The notes: generated by a model from the sequence alone, not told the origin. 39,823 nt of DNA from an uncultured Halieaceae bacterium (GCA_913056165.1 CAJXMD010000019.1:1-39823), one strand, 5' to 3'. Positions 16,142 to 25,156 are shown, counted from the stretch's first letter. A program made the numbers and translations.

Positions 16142-17883
16142 TGGAGGCTCTGGTTGATCGCCTCAAGGCACAGCTAAACACAATATATGGCGGGGTAATT
16201 GGGGAGCAGGAGCAGCTGGATTGGCTGCAGCGGTTTTTGGTCACCATGGGTCTTTCCCAAGACCAGATGCCTCCCGAGGCACACCGAAATATCTGGAGCG
16301 AGAAGGACATTGCCTTAATCACCTATGGTGATTCAATCTTGTCTGAGGGTGCGGCACCTCTTCAAGTTCTCGAGAGTTTTCTGTCAGGGTATCTGAAGAG
16401 CGTAATAAGCTGGGTTCATATCCTTCCATTTCACCCCTGGACCTCCGACGACGGTTTTGCGGTGATGGATTATTCCAGCGTCAATGAGGCCCTTGGAGAT
16501 TGGTGTGACATTACGTCCCTGAGTCAAAGTTATAAGGTGATGGCTGATGTGGTACTCAACCACTGCTCAAGCCGATCCGCGTGGTTTGAGAATTTTCGCC
16601 AGGGGCTCCACCCCGGTGCCGATTATTTTTATGTGCCCGAGCAGGACTTCGATACATCGAAGGTGGTAAGACCGCGGACCAGTCCTTTGTTGGTACCCGT
16701 AGAGACCAGTAGTGGCGAGCGATCAGTCTGGTGCACCTTTAGCGCGGATCAGGTTGATTTTGATTTTAGAAACCCAGCGGTTTTAAATGAATTTCTGGGC
16801 ATCATTCGCCAGCAGCTGGATGCAGGCGTGCGCGTCTTTCGATTGGATGCGGTCGCTTTTGTCTGGAAGGCCTCGGGAACAACCTGCGTCAACCAGCCCC
16901 AAACCCACGCCATTGTTCGATTGCTGCGCACTATGATTGAGTGTGCCGCGCCCGAGGCGGTATTGATCACCGAGACAAATCTTCCCAACAGGGAAAACTT
17001 GTCCTATTTTGGAAACGCCAATCAGGCTCATGCGGTTTACAACTTCTCGCTGCCGCCGCTACTGCTGGACTGCCTATTGTCGGGAAACAGTCGGTACTTG
17101 AGCCAGTGGATGATGAGCATGCCACCCGCTCAGGACGGCACCACGTATTTCAATTTCATCGCGTCTCATGACGGTATTGGTTTGCGCCCCGCGGAGGGCC
17201 TGTTGTCTGAGGCTGAAATTGAGCGCCTCATCGACACGATGACCTCATTTGGCGGCTTGGTTTCCTATCGAGAAACTGATGGTGATAGAAAGCCCTACGA
17301 AATTAACATAGCGCTTCGAGATGCACTGACGGGAACTTACGAGGGGGTTGATGATCTCGGTATTCAGCGGTTTATGTGTGCCCATGCGGTGATGTTGGGG
17401 CTTGAGGGAATACCGGCTTTTTACATTCACTCACTTATCGGTACGCGCAATGATCATGAGCGCGTCAATCATACCGGCAGGAATCGCTCTATTAACCGGC
17501 ATCAATGGGGCCTGGATCAGCTAGAGCAGGCCCTCGAGGATGAAGACTCCGAACACGCCACGGTACTGCGAAAGCTATCCTCTCTCATTGCCCTGCGGCA
17601 GCGCCAGCCGGCATTTCACCCAAATGCCACACAGTTCACGCTGCGATTGGCTACTGAACTGTTCGGGTTCTGGCGTCAGAGTCAGGATCGCCGGCAGAGT
17701 ATTTTTTGCGTTTACAACGTATCCAGTGCGCCACAAATGTTACCGCTTGCGGAGCTTAATCTGATTCTCACCGATGAGTGGTATGACCTTATCTCCGGGA
17801 CTCGATTGTCAGATGCGTCAGCGGAGATGACACTTTCTCCTTATCAGGTGCTCTGGATAAGCAATCAATACCTGGGCTTTTGA
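16135..17883 (+). CDS. GH13_18 glycoside phosphorylase, probably glucosylglycerate phosphorylase
   Basis: A 582-residue GH13 enzyme of the sucrose-phosphorylase subfamily. The four GH13 regions are visible: DVVLNH (138-143), GVRVFRLDAV with nucleophile D238, ITETN with acid/base E280, and SHDGIG with D346. The N-terminal IALITYGDSI and HILPFHPWTSDDGFAVMDY are family marks. Three activities are close in sequence: sucrose, sucrose-6'-phosphate and glucosylglycerate phosphorylase. The coupled genes for glucosyl-3-phosphoglycerate synthesis and glycerate kinase argue strongly for glucosylglycerate plus phosphate giving alpha-glucose-1-phosphate plus D-glycerate. No sucrose gene is nearby. It is cytoplasmic, with no signal peptide, and is the last gene of the operon. 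The 126-bp gap after it shows no clear terminator. Confidence 0.87.
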   Translation: MLVEALVDRLKAQLNTIYGGVIGEQEQLDWLQRFLVTMGLSQDQMPPEAHRNIWSEKDIALITYGDSILSEGAAPLQVLESFLSGYLKSVISWVHILPFHPWTSDDGFAVMDYSSVNEALGDWCDITSLSQSYKVMADVVLNHCSSRSAWFENFRQGLHPGADYFYVPEQDFDTSKVVRPRTSPLLVPVETSSGERSVWCTFSADQVDFDFRNPAVLNEFLGIIRQQLDAGVRVFRLDAVAFVWKASGTTCVNQPQTHAIVRLLRTMIECAAPEAVLITETNLPNRENLSYFGNANQAHAVYNFSLPPLLLDCLLSGNSRYLSQWMMSMPPAQDGTTYFNFIASHDGIGLRPAEGLLSEAEIERLIDTMTSFGGLVSYRETDGDRKPYEINIALRDALTGTYEGVDDLGIQRFMCAHAVMLGLEGIPAFYIHSLIGTRNDHERVNHTGRNRSINRHQWGLDQLEQALEDEDSEHATVLRKLSSLIALRQRQPAFHPNATQFTLRLATELFGFWRQSQDRRQSIFCVYNVSSAPQMLPLAELNLILTDEWYDLISGTRLSDASAEMTLSPYQVLWISNQYLGF

Positions 17884-18009
17884 TACTCTCCCTGCCGACC
17901 CACAGTTGAGCAACCCATAAATATAAAAAACGTAACGAACGTGAGCTAAATAGCCCTACTAACCCAAGGAATCCCTTTTATTTCTTGGCAATGGGGTGTA
18001 GGTTTGTCA

Positions 18010-19845
18010 GTGGGGGATACAACAAGAAGAATTACCGTGAAACCAACCGACACGTCGCACCCTGAGTATTTCCACAAGGTTGTGGATTGCCAGTACGCCT
18101 GCCCGGCACACACGCCGGTGCCCGAATACATCCGTCTTATCGCAGCAGAGCAATACACCGACGCCTACATGGTGAACTGGGAGTCTAATGTTTTCCCTGG
18201 AATTCTAGGTCGCACCTGCGATCGCCCATGCGAGCCTGCCTGTCGCCGTGGACGCGTCGATGAGGAGCCGGTCGCGATCTGTCGACTGAAACGAGTCGCT
18301 GCGGATAATAAATCTGACGTCAGTGGTTTATTGCCGGTACCTCCCAAGGCCAAGAATGGCAAGCGCATCGCTCTGATTGGCGGTGGTCCGGCATCTTTGA
18401 CGGTGGCGCGAGATCTCGCGCCCCTTGGGTATCAAATTGATCTTTACGACGATCAGGCGCTGGCAGGCGGTTTCATGCGCAGCCAGATCCCCGCCTTTCG
18501 GCTCCCGCCGGAGGTGCTCAATGAAGAGGTCAACTTCATTCTCGACATGGGTATCAGTCAGCACTTTGAAACCTATGTGGACAGTCTGCAGGCAATCGTA
18601 AGTAAGGGATATCACGCGATCTTTATTGGTACCGGTGCCCCCCGAGGAAGCAATCTGGATATACCGGGCCGCGAGGAGTGTGATGCTTCTATTCACGTGG
18701 GTATCGATTGGCTTGCATCGGTAGCTTTTGATCACGTATCCAAGATTGGTAAGCGTGTCCTGGTATTGGGCGGTGGTAATACCGCAATGGACTGCTGCAG
18801 AACCGCCAGACGATTGGGTGGGGAAGATGTGCGGGTGGTTGTTCGTTCCGAGTTTGCCCGCATGAAGGCGTCTCCCTGGGAGATCGAAGACGCGGTCGCC
18901 GAGGACATTCCGATTATTAATAATCATGTGCCCAAGGAGTTTGTTCATGAGGATGGCCGGCTTAAGGGTATGGTTTTTACTGTGGTTGACGTCGTCTACG
19001 ACGATGAGGGAAAGCGCAGTCTGGTGCCCACCGGTGAGGAAGTGTTCTTCGAGGCCGACGAAGTCATCATCGCGATTGGCCAAGATAACGCCTTTCCCTG
19101 GATTGAGCGGAATTTGGGTATCGAATTTGGTAAGTGGGACATGCCCGTGGTTGATAAAACCACCTTCCAGAGCACTCTGCCCCATGTATTTTTTGGTGGT
19201 GACGCTGCATTTGGGCCCGAGAACATTATTACGGCGGTTGCTCATGGGCATCAGGCGGCGGTATCGATAGATCTTTATCTGCGTGGCGAAAATATCAACA
19301 AGCGACCGCCTCCCGGGGTCAATCTTGTCAGCCAGAAAATGGGGATGCACGAATGGAGTTATGACAGCGAGGTCTCGCCAGATGATCGCTTTGCCGTTCC
19401 TCATGTGAGCAAAGACAAGGCGTTGCGGGATAGAAAGCTTGAGGTTGAACTGGGGTTCAGTAAAGAGGTGGCTTACTTTGAGGCCGAGCGCTGTTTAAAT
19501 TGCGATGTTCAGACGGTTTTCACCACCTCGAAGTGCATCGAGTGCGATGGTTGTGTGGATATCTGTCCCACAGACTGCATCAACTTTATCGACAATGCCG
19601 ATGAGCCAGAGCTTCGATCCGCCTTGAGGCGGCCTGCCACCAATGCCGAGCAAGACCTGTATGTGTCCGAGGCCTTGGACCAAACAAAACGGGTCATGGT
19701 GAAAGACGAAAATGTGTGTTTGCACTGCGGGCTGTGCGCTGAACGCTGCCCAACAGGTGCCTGGGACATGCAACGATTTTTATACAGCGTTACCAAGGCT
19801 GGGACATCATGCAAGCAAAGCAGTCCATTAACGACTTCGTCATAA
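18010..19845 (+). CDS. GltD-like NAD(P)/FAD oxidoreductase with C-terminal 4Fe-4S domains
   Basis: About 611 residues. An N-terminal Fe-S domain of the GltD/dihydropyrimidine dehydrogenase type (VDCQYACPAHTPVPEYIRLI and CDRPCEPACRRG) is followed by an FAD site RIALIGGGPASLTVARDL, an NAD(P) site VLVLGGGNTAMDCCRTARRL and the late FAD motif HVFFGGDAAFGPENIITAV. After CLNCDVQ the C-terminus adds two ferredoxin-like motifs, CIECDGCVDICPTDC and CLHCGLCAERCP. It most likely carries electrons between the oxidoreductase encoded by the next two genes and NAD(P)H or ferredoxin. The start could be TTG 18004, GTG 18010 or GTG 18037; GTG 18010 has an AGG at workable spacing. Its last 37 bases overlap the next gene. 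Confidence 0.85.
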   Translation: MGDTTRRITVKPTDTSHPEYFHKVVDCQYACPAHTPVPEYIRLIAAEQYTDAYMVNWESNVFPGILGRTCDRPCEPACRRGRVDEEPVAICRLKRVAADNKSDVSGLLPVPPKAKNGKRIALIGGGPASLTVARDLAPLGYQIDLYDDQALAGGFMRSQIPAFRLPPEVLNEEVNFILDMGISQHFETYVDSLQAIVSKGYHAIFIGTGAPRGSNLDIPGREECDASIHVGIDWLASVAFDHVSKIGKRVLVLGGGNTAMDCCRTARRLGGEDVRVVVRSEFARMKASPWEIEDAVAEDIPIINNHVPKEFVHEDGRLKGMVFTVVDVVYDDEGKRSLVPTGEEVFFEADEVIIAIGQDNAFPWIERNLGIEFGKWDMPVVDKTTFQSTLPHVFFGGDAAFGPENIITAVAHGHQAAVSIDLYLRGENINKRPPPGVNLVSQKMGMHEWSYDSEVSPDDRFAVPHVSKDKALRDRKLEVELGFSKEVAYFEAERCLNCDVQTVFTTSKCIECDGCVDICPTDCINFIDNADEPELRSALRRPATNAEQDLYVSEALDQTKRVMVKDENVCLHCGLCAERCPTGAWDMQRFLYSVTKAGTSCKQSSPLTTSS

Positions 19846-21689
19846 AGTTTGCCAATGTGAATGGCACAGGTTCCGCCAGTGCCAATGGCATGTTCGCCAA
19901 AGCAATTTTTCGGATGGGTATCCCCGTAAGCCCCCGCAACATATTCCCCTCTAACATTCAGGGGATGCCCACCTGGTATGAAGTACGTGTGAGTCAGGAT
20001 GGCTATCTGGGCCGTCGTGGAGGCACCGACATCATGGTCTGTGTCAATCCACAGAGTATGAAGCGCGATGTCGCCGAGGTTGATCCTGGCGGTTATTTTA
20101 TTTACGACTCTACCAAGCCCCTCGATCTGAGGCTGGTGCGACAAGACATTCATTACATTGGTATCCCGCTGACAGAAATTTGTCTTCGGGAGTACACCGA
20201 CGCAAGGCAGCGCCTGCTTTTCAAGAACGTCATCTATGTGGGCGCTTTGTCGGCCCTACTGAACATCGATTTTGGGGTGCTCAAAGATCTTGTTGCTGAT
20301 CAGTTCAAAGGCAAGGAAAAGCTCATCACCCCCAATATATATGCCCTTGAATTGGGCCACCAATATGCCAGCAAGCATTTTGACTGCCCGATTGGTATTC
20401 GCCTTGAGCGCGGTCATAAAGTAGCGAAGCACATCGAGGATTTTGACAATATCCTCATGGATGGTAATACCGCCGCCGCACTCGGTGCGGTGTATGCGGG
20501 CGCCACGGTAGCCGCCTGGTATCCGATCACTCCTTCCACGTCGGTCGTGGATGCTTTTGACAAGTACTGCCGACGCCTTCGGATAGATCCGGGCACTGGC
20601 AAGAAAAACTACGCCATCATTCAGGCAGAGGATGAGCTGTCAGCCTTGGGCATGGTTATCGGCGCTAACTGGAATGGGGCGCGGGCATTCACCGCGACCA
20701 GCGGTCCGGGCATGTCTTTGATGAGTGAGTTTTTGGGTCTGGCGTATTTTGCTGAAATTCCAACGGTCCTGATCGACGTTCAGCGGGCGGGTCCTTCGAC
20801 CGGCATGCCAACACGGACCCAGCAGTCCGATGTTCTCATGGCGGCCTATGCCTCCCATGGTGATACGAAACATGTATTACTTTTTCCGGCCACGCCTGCT
20901 GAGTGTTTCAGCATGACCGTCGAGGCGTTTGATTTAGCGGAGCGCCTGCAGACACCGATTATTATCATGAGTGATCTGGATCTCGGCATGAATGAGTGGA
21001 TGTCGCCGCCGCTTGAGTTTGACGACGACTATCGTTACGACCGCGGCAAGGTGTTAAGCGCCAGCGATCTAGACGCCATGGAAGAGCGCTTTGGTCGCTA
21101 CAAGGATGTTGATGGTGACGGCATTCCCTACCGCACCTATCCTGGTGTTCATCCCGATAAAGGGGCTTATTTTACGAGAGGCTCCTCTCGTGATGAGTAT
21201 GCCGCCTACACAGAGGACGGTTCCGAGTACGTTCGCAATATGGATCGCTTACTTCAAAAATTTGAGTCGGCAAAAGAAATTGTTCCAGAGCCAAAAATAA
21301 AGCAGTCAGAGCTAGAGACCCGTTACGGTGCGGTCTTTTTTGGTACGACCGCTTCTCCAGCCTATGAGGCCATAGAAATTCTGGAGAAAGAGGGCATCGA
21401 GTTGGATACGATGCGTGTCCGTGCCTTCCCTTTCAATGCCGATGTTGAGCAGTTTTTGCGGGAGCACGATCGAATCTTTGTGGTAGAGCAAAATCGAGAT
21501 GGGCAAATGCGCAGGTTACTGCTCAATGAGACCAGCGTCCCGGCTAATGAGAAGCTCATTCCCATTCTTGAATATGATGGTCTGCCAGTCACTGCGAGGA
21601 AGATTGCCGGGATGATTAGAAACTATATCACTCATGGTAACGTCACACCGTTGGTGCGCCGTATACTAAAAGAGGAGGCCACCGCGTGA
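19809..21689 (+). CDS. korA: 2-oxoacid:ferredoxin oxidoreductase, fused gamma-alpha subunit (KorA-like)
   Basis: A 626-residue fusion. Residues about 1-190 are the gamma domain (VIKFANVNGTGSASANGMFA, then GMPTWYEVRVS and GGTDIMVCVNP). From about 205 it is the alpha subunit with the pyrophosphate-facing AAWYPITPSTSVVDAF, then AIIQAEDELSALGMVIGANW, FTATSGPGMSLMSEFLGLA and QRAGPSTGMPTRTQQSD. The enzyme cleaves a 2-oxoacid (2-oxoglutarate, pyruvate or a branched-chain acid) with CoA and reduces ferredoxin. The gamma-alpha fusion with a separate beta is usual for KOR-type enzymes; 2-oxoglutarate is likely but not proven. It overlaps the beta gene by GTGA at 21686-21689, giving tight coupling. Confidence 0.88.
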   Translation: MQAKQSINDFVIKFANVNGTGSASANGMFAKAIFRMGIPVSPRNIFPSNIQGMPTWYEVRVSQDGYLGRRGGTDIMVCVNPQSMKRDVAEVDPGGYFIYDSTKPLDLRLVRQDIHYIGIPLTEICLREYTDARQRLLFKNVIYVGALSALLNIDFGVLKDLVADQFKGKEKLITPNIYALELGHQYASKHFDCPIGIRLERGHKVAKHIEDFDNILMDGNTAAALGAVYAGATVAAWYPITPSTSVVDAFDKYCRRLRIDPGTGKKNYAIIQAEDELSALGMVIGANWNGARAFTATSGPGMSLMSEFLGLAYFAEIPTVLIDVQRAGPSTGMPTRTQQSDVLMAAYASHGDTKHVLLFPATPAECFSMTVEAFDLAERLQTPIIIMSDLDLGMNEWMSPPLEFDDDYRYDRGKVLSASDLDAMEERFGRYKDVDGDGIPYRTYPGVHPDKGAYFTRGSSRDEYAAYTEDGSEYVRNMDRLLQKFESAKEIVPEPKIKQSELETRYGAVFFGTTASPAYEAIEILEKEGIELDTMRVRAFPFNADVEQFLREHDRIFVVEQNRDGQMRRLLLNETSVPANEKLIPILEYDGLPVTARKIAGMIRNYITHGNVTPLVRRILKEEATA

Positions 21690-22735
21690 CTTATGTCAAA
21701 CCCGCATTTCGGCACCCAGATGCACCGGTCAATGAGTTAGGTAGAACGAGAGCGGAATATGAGGGGGGCCTCTCTACCCTGTGTGCTGGTTGTGGTCATG
21801 ACTCCATCAGCGCAGCCATAATTGACGCTTGTTTTGAGCTGAATATCGAGCCTCACAAGGTCGCCAAACTTTCAGGAATTGGCTGCTCGTCCAAGACTCC
21901 TGCCTATTTTCTTTCCGGTTCCCACAGCTTTAACAGCGTGCATGGTCGAATGCCCTCGGTAGCAACCGGGGCAAATTTGGCCAACCGAGAGCTCACGTAC
22001 ATTGGTATTTCCGGTGACGGTGATACTGCGTCGATTGGTCTGGGTCAGTTCGCCCACGTGGTCCGACGCAACCTCAACATGACCTACATCGTCGAGAATA
22101 ATGGATGTTACGGCCTGACCAAAGGTCAGGACTCCGCGACCATGGACACCGGAGCTAAAAATAAAAAGGGCGATATAAATCTCTATTCTCCGATCGATCT
22201 TGCGCGGTTGGCGATTGAAATAGGCGCTACCTTTGTCGGCCGGAGTTTCTCCGGAGACAAGCAGCAGCTGGTGCCATTGATCAAGGCGGCGATTAGCCAC
22301 CGTGGCTTTGCTCTTCTGGATGTGATTTCTCCCTGTGTCACCTTCAACAATCACGGGGAATCGACAAAGAGTTATGAACACGTCCGCAAGGTGAATGACG
22401 CTATGCCGGTGGATTTCGTGCCCATGAAAGAAGAGATCACGGCCACCTACGATTCCGGCACCACCTTCGAGGTGTGTATGCACGATGGCTCGGTGGTTCG
22501 GTTATACAAGCAGGACAATGATTACGACATTGAAGATCGTCATGCGGCGCTGGAGGCGACCAGCCACTACACCCAGGAAGGAAAAATTCTAACCGGATTA
22601 CTTTATATCCAGCGAGATAGTGAGGAGTTACACGATCAGCTGGGTACTACCCGACGGGCCTTGAATTCGATGGATGAAAACGAGCTGTGTCCCGGGTCGC
22701 GCTTTCTCGATTCTATCAATGCAGGTCTTCGCTAG
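21686..22735 (+). CDS. korB: 2-oxoacid:ferredoxin oxidoreductase, beta subunit (KorB-like)
   Basis: A 349-residue thiamine-diphosphate-binding subunit. Cysteines C33 and C36 (TLCAGCGHDS) and C67 (GIGCSSK) are the conserved 4Fe-4S ligands of this subunit, with a fourth probably in ISPCVTFNNHG. The ThDP/Mg site is GISGDGDTASIG at about 107-118 followed by ENNGCYGLTKGQ near 137-148. No separate ferredoxin-domain delta subunit is encoded; the two C-terminal ferredoxin motifs of the first gene in the cluster may replace it. AGAGGAGG lies about seven bases before the GTG start. It converges with the transporter gene, with 21 bases between the stops. Confidence 0.9.
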   Translation: MTYVKPAFRHPDAPVNELGRTRAEYEGGLSTLCAGCGHDSISAAIIDACFELNIEPHKVAKLSGIGCSSKTPAYFLSGSHSFNSVHGRMPSVATGANLANRELTYIGISGDGDTASIGLGQFAHVVRRNLNMTYIVENNGCYGLTKGQDSATMDTGAKNKKGDINLYSPIDLARLAIEIGATFVGRSFSGDKQQLVPLIKAAISHRGFALLDVISPCVTFNNHGESTKSYEHVRKVNDAMPVDFVPMKEEITATYDSGTTFEVCMHDGSVVRLYKQDNDYDIEDRHAALEATSHYTQEGKILTGLLYIQRDSEELHDQLGTTRRALNSMDENELCPGSRFLDSINAGLR

Positions 22736-22756
22736 CGCCGAAAACAGGTAGCAGCG

Positions 22757-24181
22757 TTAGCGCCGGCCTAGCCGCAACAGATTGGACTCGTGCTCGCTCT
22801 TGTTCAATCGGTAATAGGCCAGAGCCCACAGCATCAGGCCCCATAGTAACCATTGCATGGGTACCAACACGGCGCCTAGGTTCCACATGATGGCGGTATC
22901 GACCTCAGCCGGGCTCGTCCCCTCGGGAAACTGAACGGCAGCCAGCACAATACCCGCTATAAAGACACCGATCCCCTGATTTGTTTTTCTTACAAAGGTT
23001 AATGTCGAAAAAAAGATTCCTTCGCTTCTCCTTCCGGTGGAGAGCTCCGATTGCTCGACTAAATCGGCGATCATCGAGGCGGAGATAATTTGCATCGCAA
23101 TAATCAGTCCTAAATCAACCGTATTAATGGTTGCGACCAGCGGGAACAGCAGGGGCGCGCCATTCTCGGGGAGCACATTCAGCAATCGTAACAACACCGG
23201 AAGCGGCTGAATTGAAAAAGCCAGCACCCCGAGAACCATAACGGCTTTCTTTTTTCCGAGTTTTCTGGCCGCTTTGGGCGCGATCACAAACCCCAAGAGC
23301 GCTGAAATCACTACCAATCCGGTCCAATAAAAGATCTGCATGGAGCTGAAATCCCAGAAGTAGGTCAGCATCAGGAAGGTCAGTGCGGCGGTGAGTCCAG
23401 AGGCGACCGATCCGGCGATCGTTGAAAGAAACAATGCAAAGAAGTTTGGATTGACTAGGGTTTCTTTAATGTCTGTGAAGGCTCGTGTGATGGAGGCCTT
23501 TTGTCTGGAAGTCTCCTCACCGAAGTAGCGTATGTGGCGCTGGGTGCCCAGGGAGGAGATCATGATGGCAAAAAACATGATCCACGCGGAGAGCCAGCCA
23601 TAGGTGCTGTACCCCTCCCGATTTAAGGTGCCGACAGGTTGGCTCTCGGTAGGTACCAACAAAAAGCCAAAGGCAATGACGGCGAGCAGCGAGCCACCGG
23701 TCCATCCGAAAAAGTGACGAAAGGATTGCAGAGAGGTCCTCTCGTCATAGTCTGACGTCAACTCGGGTAGCAATGAGGAGCTGGGTGTTTCAAAAAACGT
23801 AATCAGCGTTCTGATCAGCACCGCCATGATCAGTAAATAGAAAAAAAGGCCCTCATTACTGAGTTGTGGTGGGTTCCATAAGAGCGCATAGCAAGCGGCC
23901 ACGGGAACTGCGGATGCATACATGAATGGGTGTCTTCGCCCCCATCGCGATCGGGTATTGTCTGACAGATAGCCGACGATCGGGTCGCTGAGGGCATCTA
24001 GTATCATGGCGATGAGGAGTGCTGTGCCAACCAATTCCGCATCGAGACCGACGACAGTGCTATAGAACATCAGTAAGAAATAGGCAAAGCCGTTGTCTTT
24101 AATGCCGTAGGCGACAGACCCGATGCCATGGAAGATCTTTACATGAATGCCCAGACTCACAGGACGAGATGTGGGGTGCAT
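22757..24181 (-). CDS. MFS_2 / GPH-type (MelB-like) symporter
   Basis: A 474-residue inner-membrane protein with about 12 hydrophobic segments. The early loop reads ALSDPIVGYLSDNTRSRWGRRHPFM at about 63-87 (the D-P-x2-G-x3-D...RWGRR pattern), the signature of glycoside-pentoside-hexuronide:cation symporters such as MelB. The substrate is unknown: many GPH members move sugars or glucuronides, but others are unassigned. It lies 25 bases downstream of the homocysteine S-methyltransferase gene on the same strand, so they probably form a two-gene operon and the transported compound may be related to the methyl donor. The start codon has no convincing ribosome site. Confidence 0.87.
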   Translation of the reverse strand: MHPTSRPVSLGIHVKIFHGIGSVAYGIKDNGFAYFLLMFYSTVVGLDAELVGTALLIAMILDALSDPIVGYLSDNTRSRWGRRHPFMYASAVPVAACYALLWNPPQLSNEGLFFYLLIMAVLIRTLITFFETPSSSLLPELTSDYDERTSLQSFRHFFGWTGGSLLAVIAFGFLLVPTESQPVGTLNREGYSTYGWLSAWIMFFAIMISSLGTQRHIRYFGEETSRQKASITRAFTDIKETLVNPNFFALFLSTIAGSVASGLTAALTFLMLTYFWDFSSMQIFYWTGLVVISALLGFVIAPKAARKLGKKKAVMVLGVLAFSIQPLPVLLRLLNVLPENGAPLLFPLVATINTVDLGLIIAMQIISASMIADLVEQSELSTGRRSEGIFFSTLTFVRKTNQGIGVFIAGIVLAAVQFPEGTSPAEVDTAIMWNLGAVLVPMQWLLWGLMLWALAYYRLNKSEHESNLLRLGRR

Positions 24182-24206
24182 TGGGTGTGACCGGCTCGTT
24201 GCCTTT

Positions 24207-25130
24207 TCAATGGCTTGACATCCCAGAGACGTGCTGCCCTCTCTCTTTGATCAACGCGTGCAGCGTTGCAATATGATCGGGTCCGACTTCACAGCATCCG
24301 CCGACAACGGATGCTCCTGCATCAAGCCAACGCGACACCCAGCCCGCATGCTCGATGGGACCCAGATCTTTTCTGGATTCAAGGACGTCGACGGTCATCC
24401 CCGGTTTGAGAGCTTCTATCGAGGTAAAACCGTTGCAGTAAGCGCCAAAGGAGTGAGTGCTGTTGGCAAGAATGGGAATGGCCTGCTCGATGGCTTCGGG
24501 AATCGAGCAATTTGCCAGAACGGCATCGACATTACTGTCATCGGCCCTTTTTACGGCACTCTCGAGGGGTTCTCCTGATCGAAGTTTCGAGCCATCGCTG
24601 TCCAGGACCGTAACCCCCAGCAATAGGCGAACCCGTGTTTGGGCAGCTGCTTCCAGTACGGCGTCAACCTCCTCTATGGAGGAGAGGGTTTCGGCAATAA
24701 AGCCATCAACACGCGCCTTTTGCAGCTCAATCAGTTCACGATACTCGGCCACCATCTGTTCTCGAGATAGAGGGCTTTTGGCGACGTAAGAGGCTGTGAG
24801 CGGGGGTAATGAGGCAACGACGTCTATATCCTTACGGTCAATCTCTGCGGCAGCGATACCTTGGCAGGCAAGCTCGTAGGCGAGGTTTAAAAATTCTTCA
24901 AGCCGCGATGGGTCAGCGTATTGGGTAAGGCGATGACGCGTACAGCTGTAGGTGTTCAGACACAGCACTTTCGCTCCCGCCAAACAAAAATCCCGATGAA
25001 CTTCTGCGACCAAGTCGGGCTCATCGATCATGACCTGCATCGACCAGAGGGGATGTGGCCGTTCGGCACGGCTGCGTTTCACCAGCTCTTGTCCGAGCCC
25101 CCCGTCGAGAAGCGTGATATCTGCTTGCAC
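24207..25130 (-). CDS. homocysteine S-methyltransferase family protein
   Basis: A 307-residue zinc methyltransferase. LLDGGLGQELVKRS opens the barrel, LCLNTYSCTRHRL follows, and the zinc ligands are C208 (VLANCSIPEAI) and C279-C280 (GASVVGGCCEVGPDHI). This is the MmuM/BHMT-like family, which moves a methyl group from S-methylmethionine, betaine, a sulfonium or a similar donor to homocysteine. It lacks the folate and cobalamin domains of MetH. GTG 25130 has AGGAG nine bases upstream, and that site touches a 14-bp palindrome (25143-25156). It is followed after 25 bases by a GPH-type transporter that could bring in the donor. Confidence 0.88.
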   Translation of the reverse strand: MQADITLLDGGLGQELVKRSRAERPHPLWSMQVMIDEPDLVAEVHRDFCLAGAKVLCLNTYSCTRHRLTQYADPSRLEEFLNLAYELACQGIAAAEIDRKDIDVVASLPPLTASYVAKSPLSREQMVAEYRELIELQKARVDGFIAETLSSIEEVDAVLEAAAQTRVRLLLGVTVLDSDGSKLRSGEPLESAVKRADDSNVDAVLANCSIPEAIEQAIPILANSTHSFGAYCNGFTSIEALKPGMTVDVLESRKDLGPIEHAGWVSRWLDAGASVVGGCCEVGPDHIATLHALIKERGQHVSGMSSH

Positions 25131-25142
25131 CTGCCTGTTCTC

Positions 25143-25156
25143 CTGAGTGTACTCAG
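25143..25156. promoter_or_regulatory. 14-bp palindrome next to the methyltransferase ribosome site
   Basis: CTGAGT-GT-ACTCAG is a perfect two-fold element 13-26 bases upstream of the GTG at 25130, directly beside the AGGAG on the minus strand. It could be an operator or a small hairpin that masks the ribosome site. It does not match MetJ (AGACGTCT) or MetR (TGAA-N5-TTCA) sites. Confidence 0.4.

Noticed and set aside
22736-22756. Repeated TAGCGCCG between korB and the transporter as a terminator
   Set aside because: The copies are direct, not inverted, so no hairpin forms.
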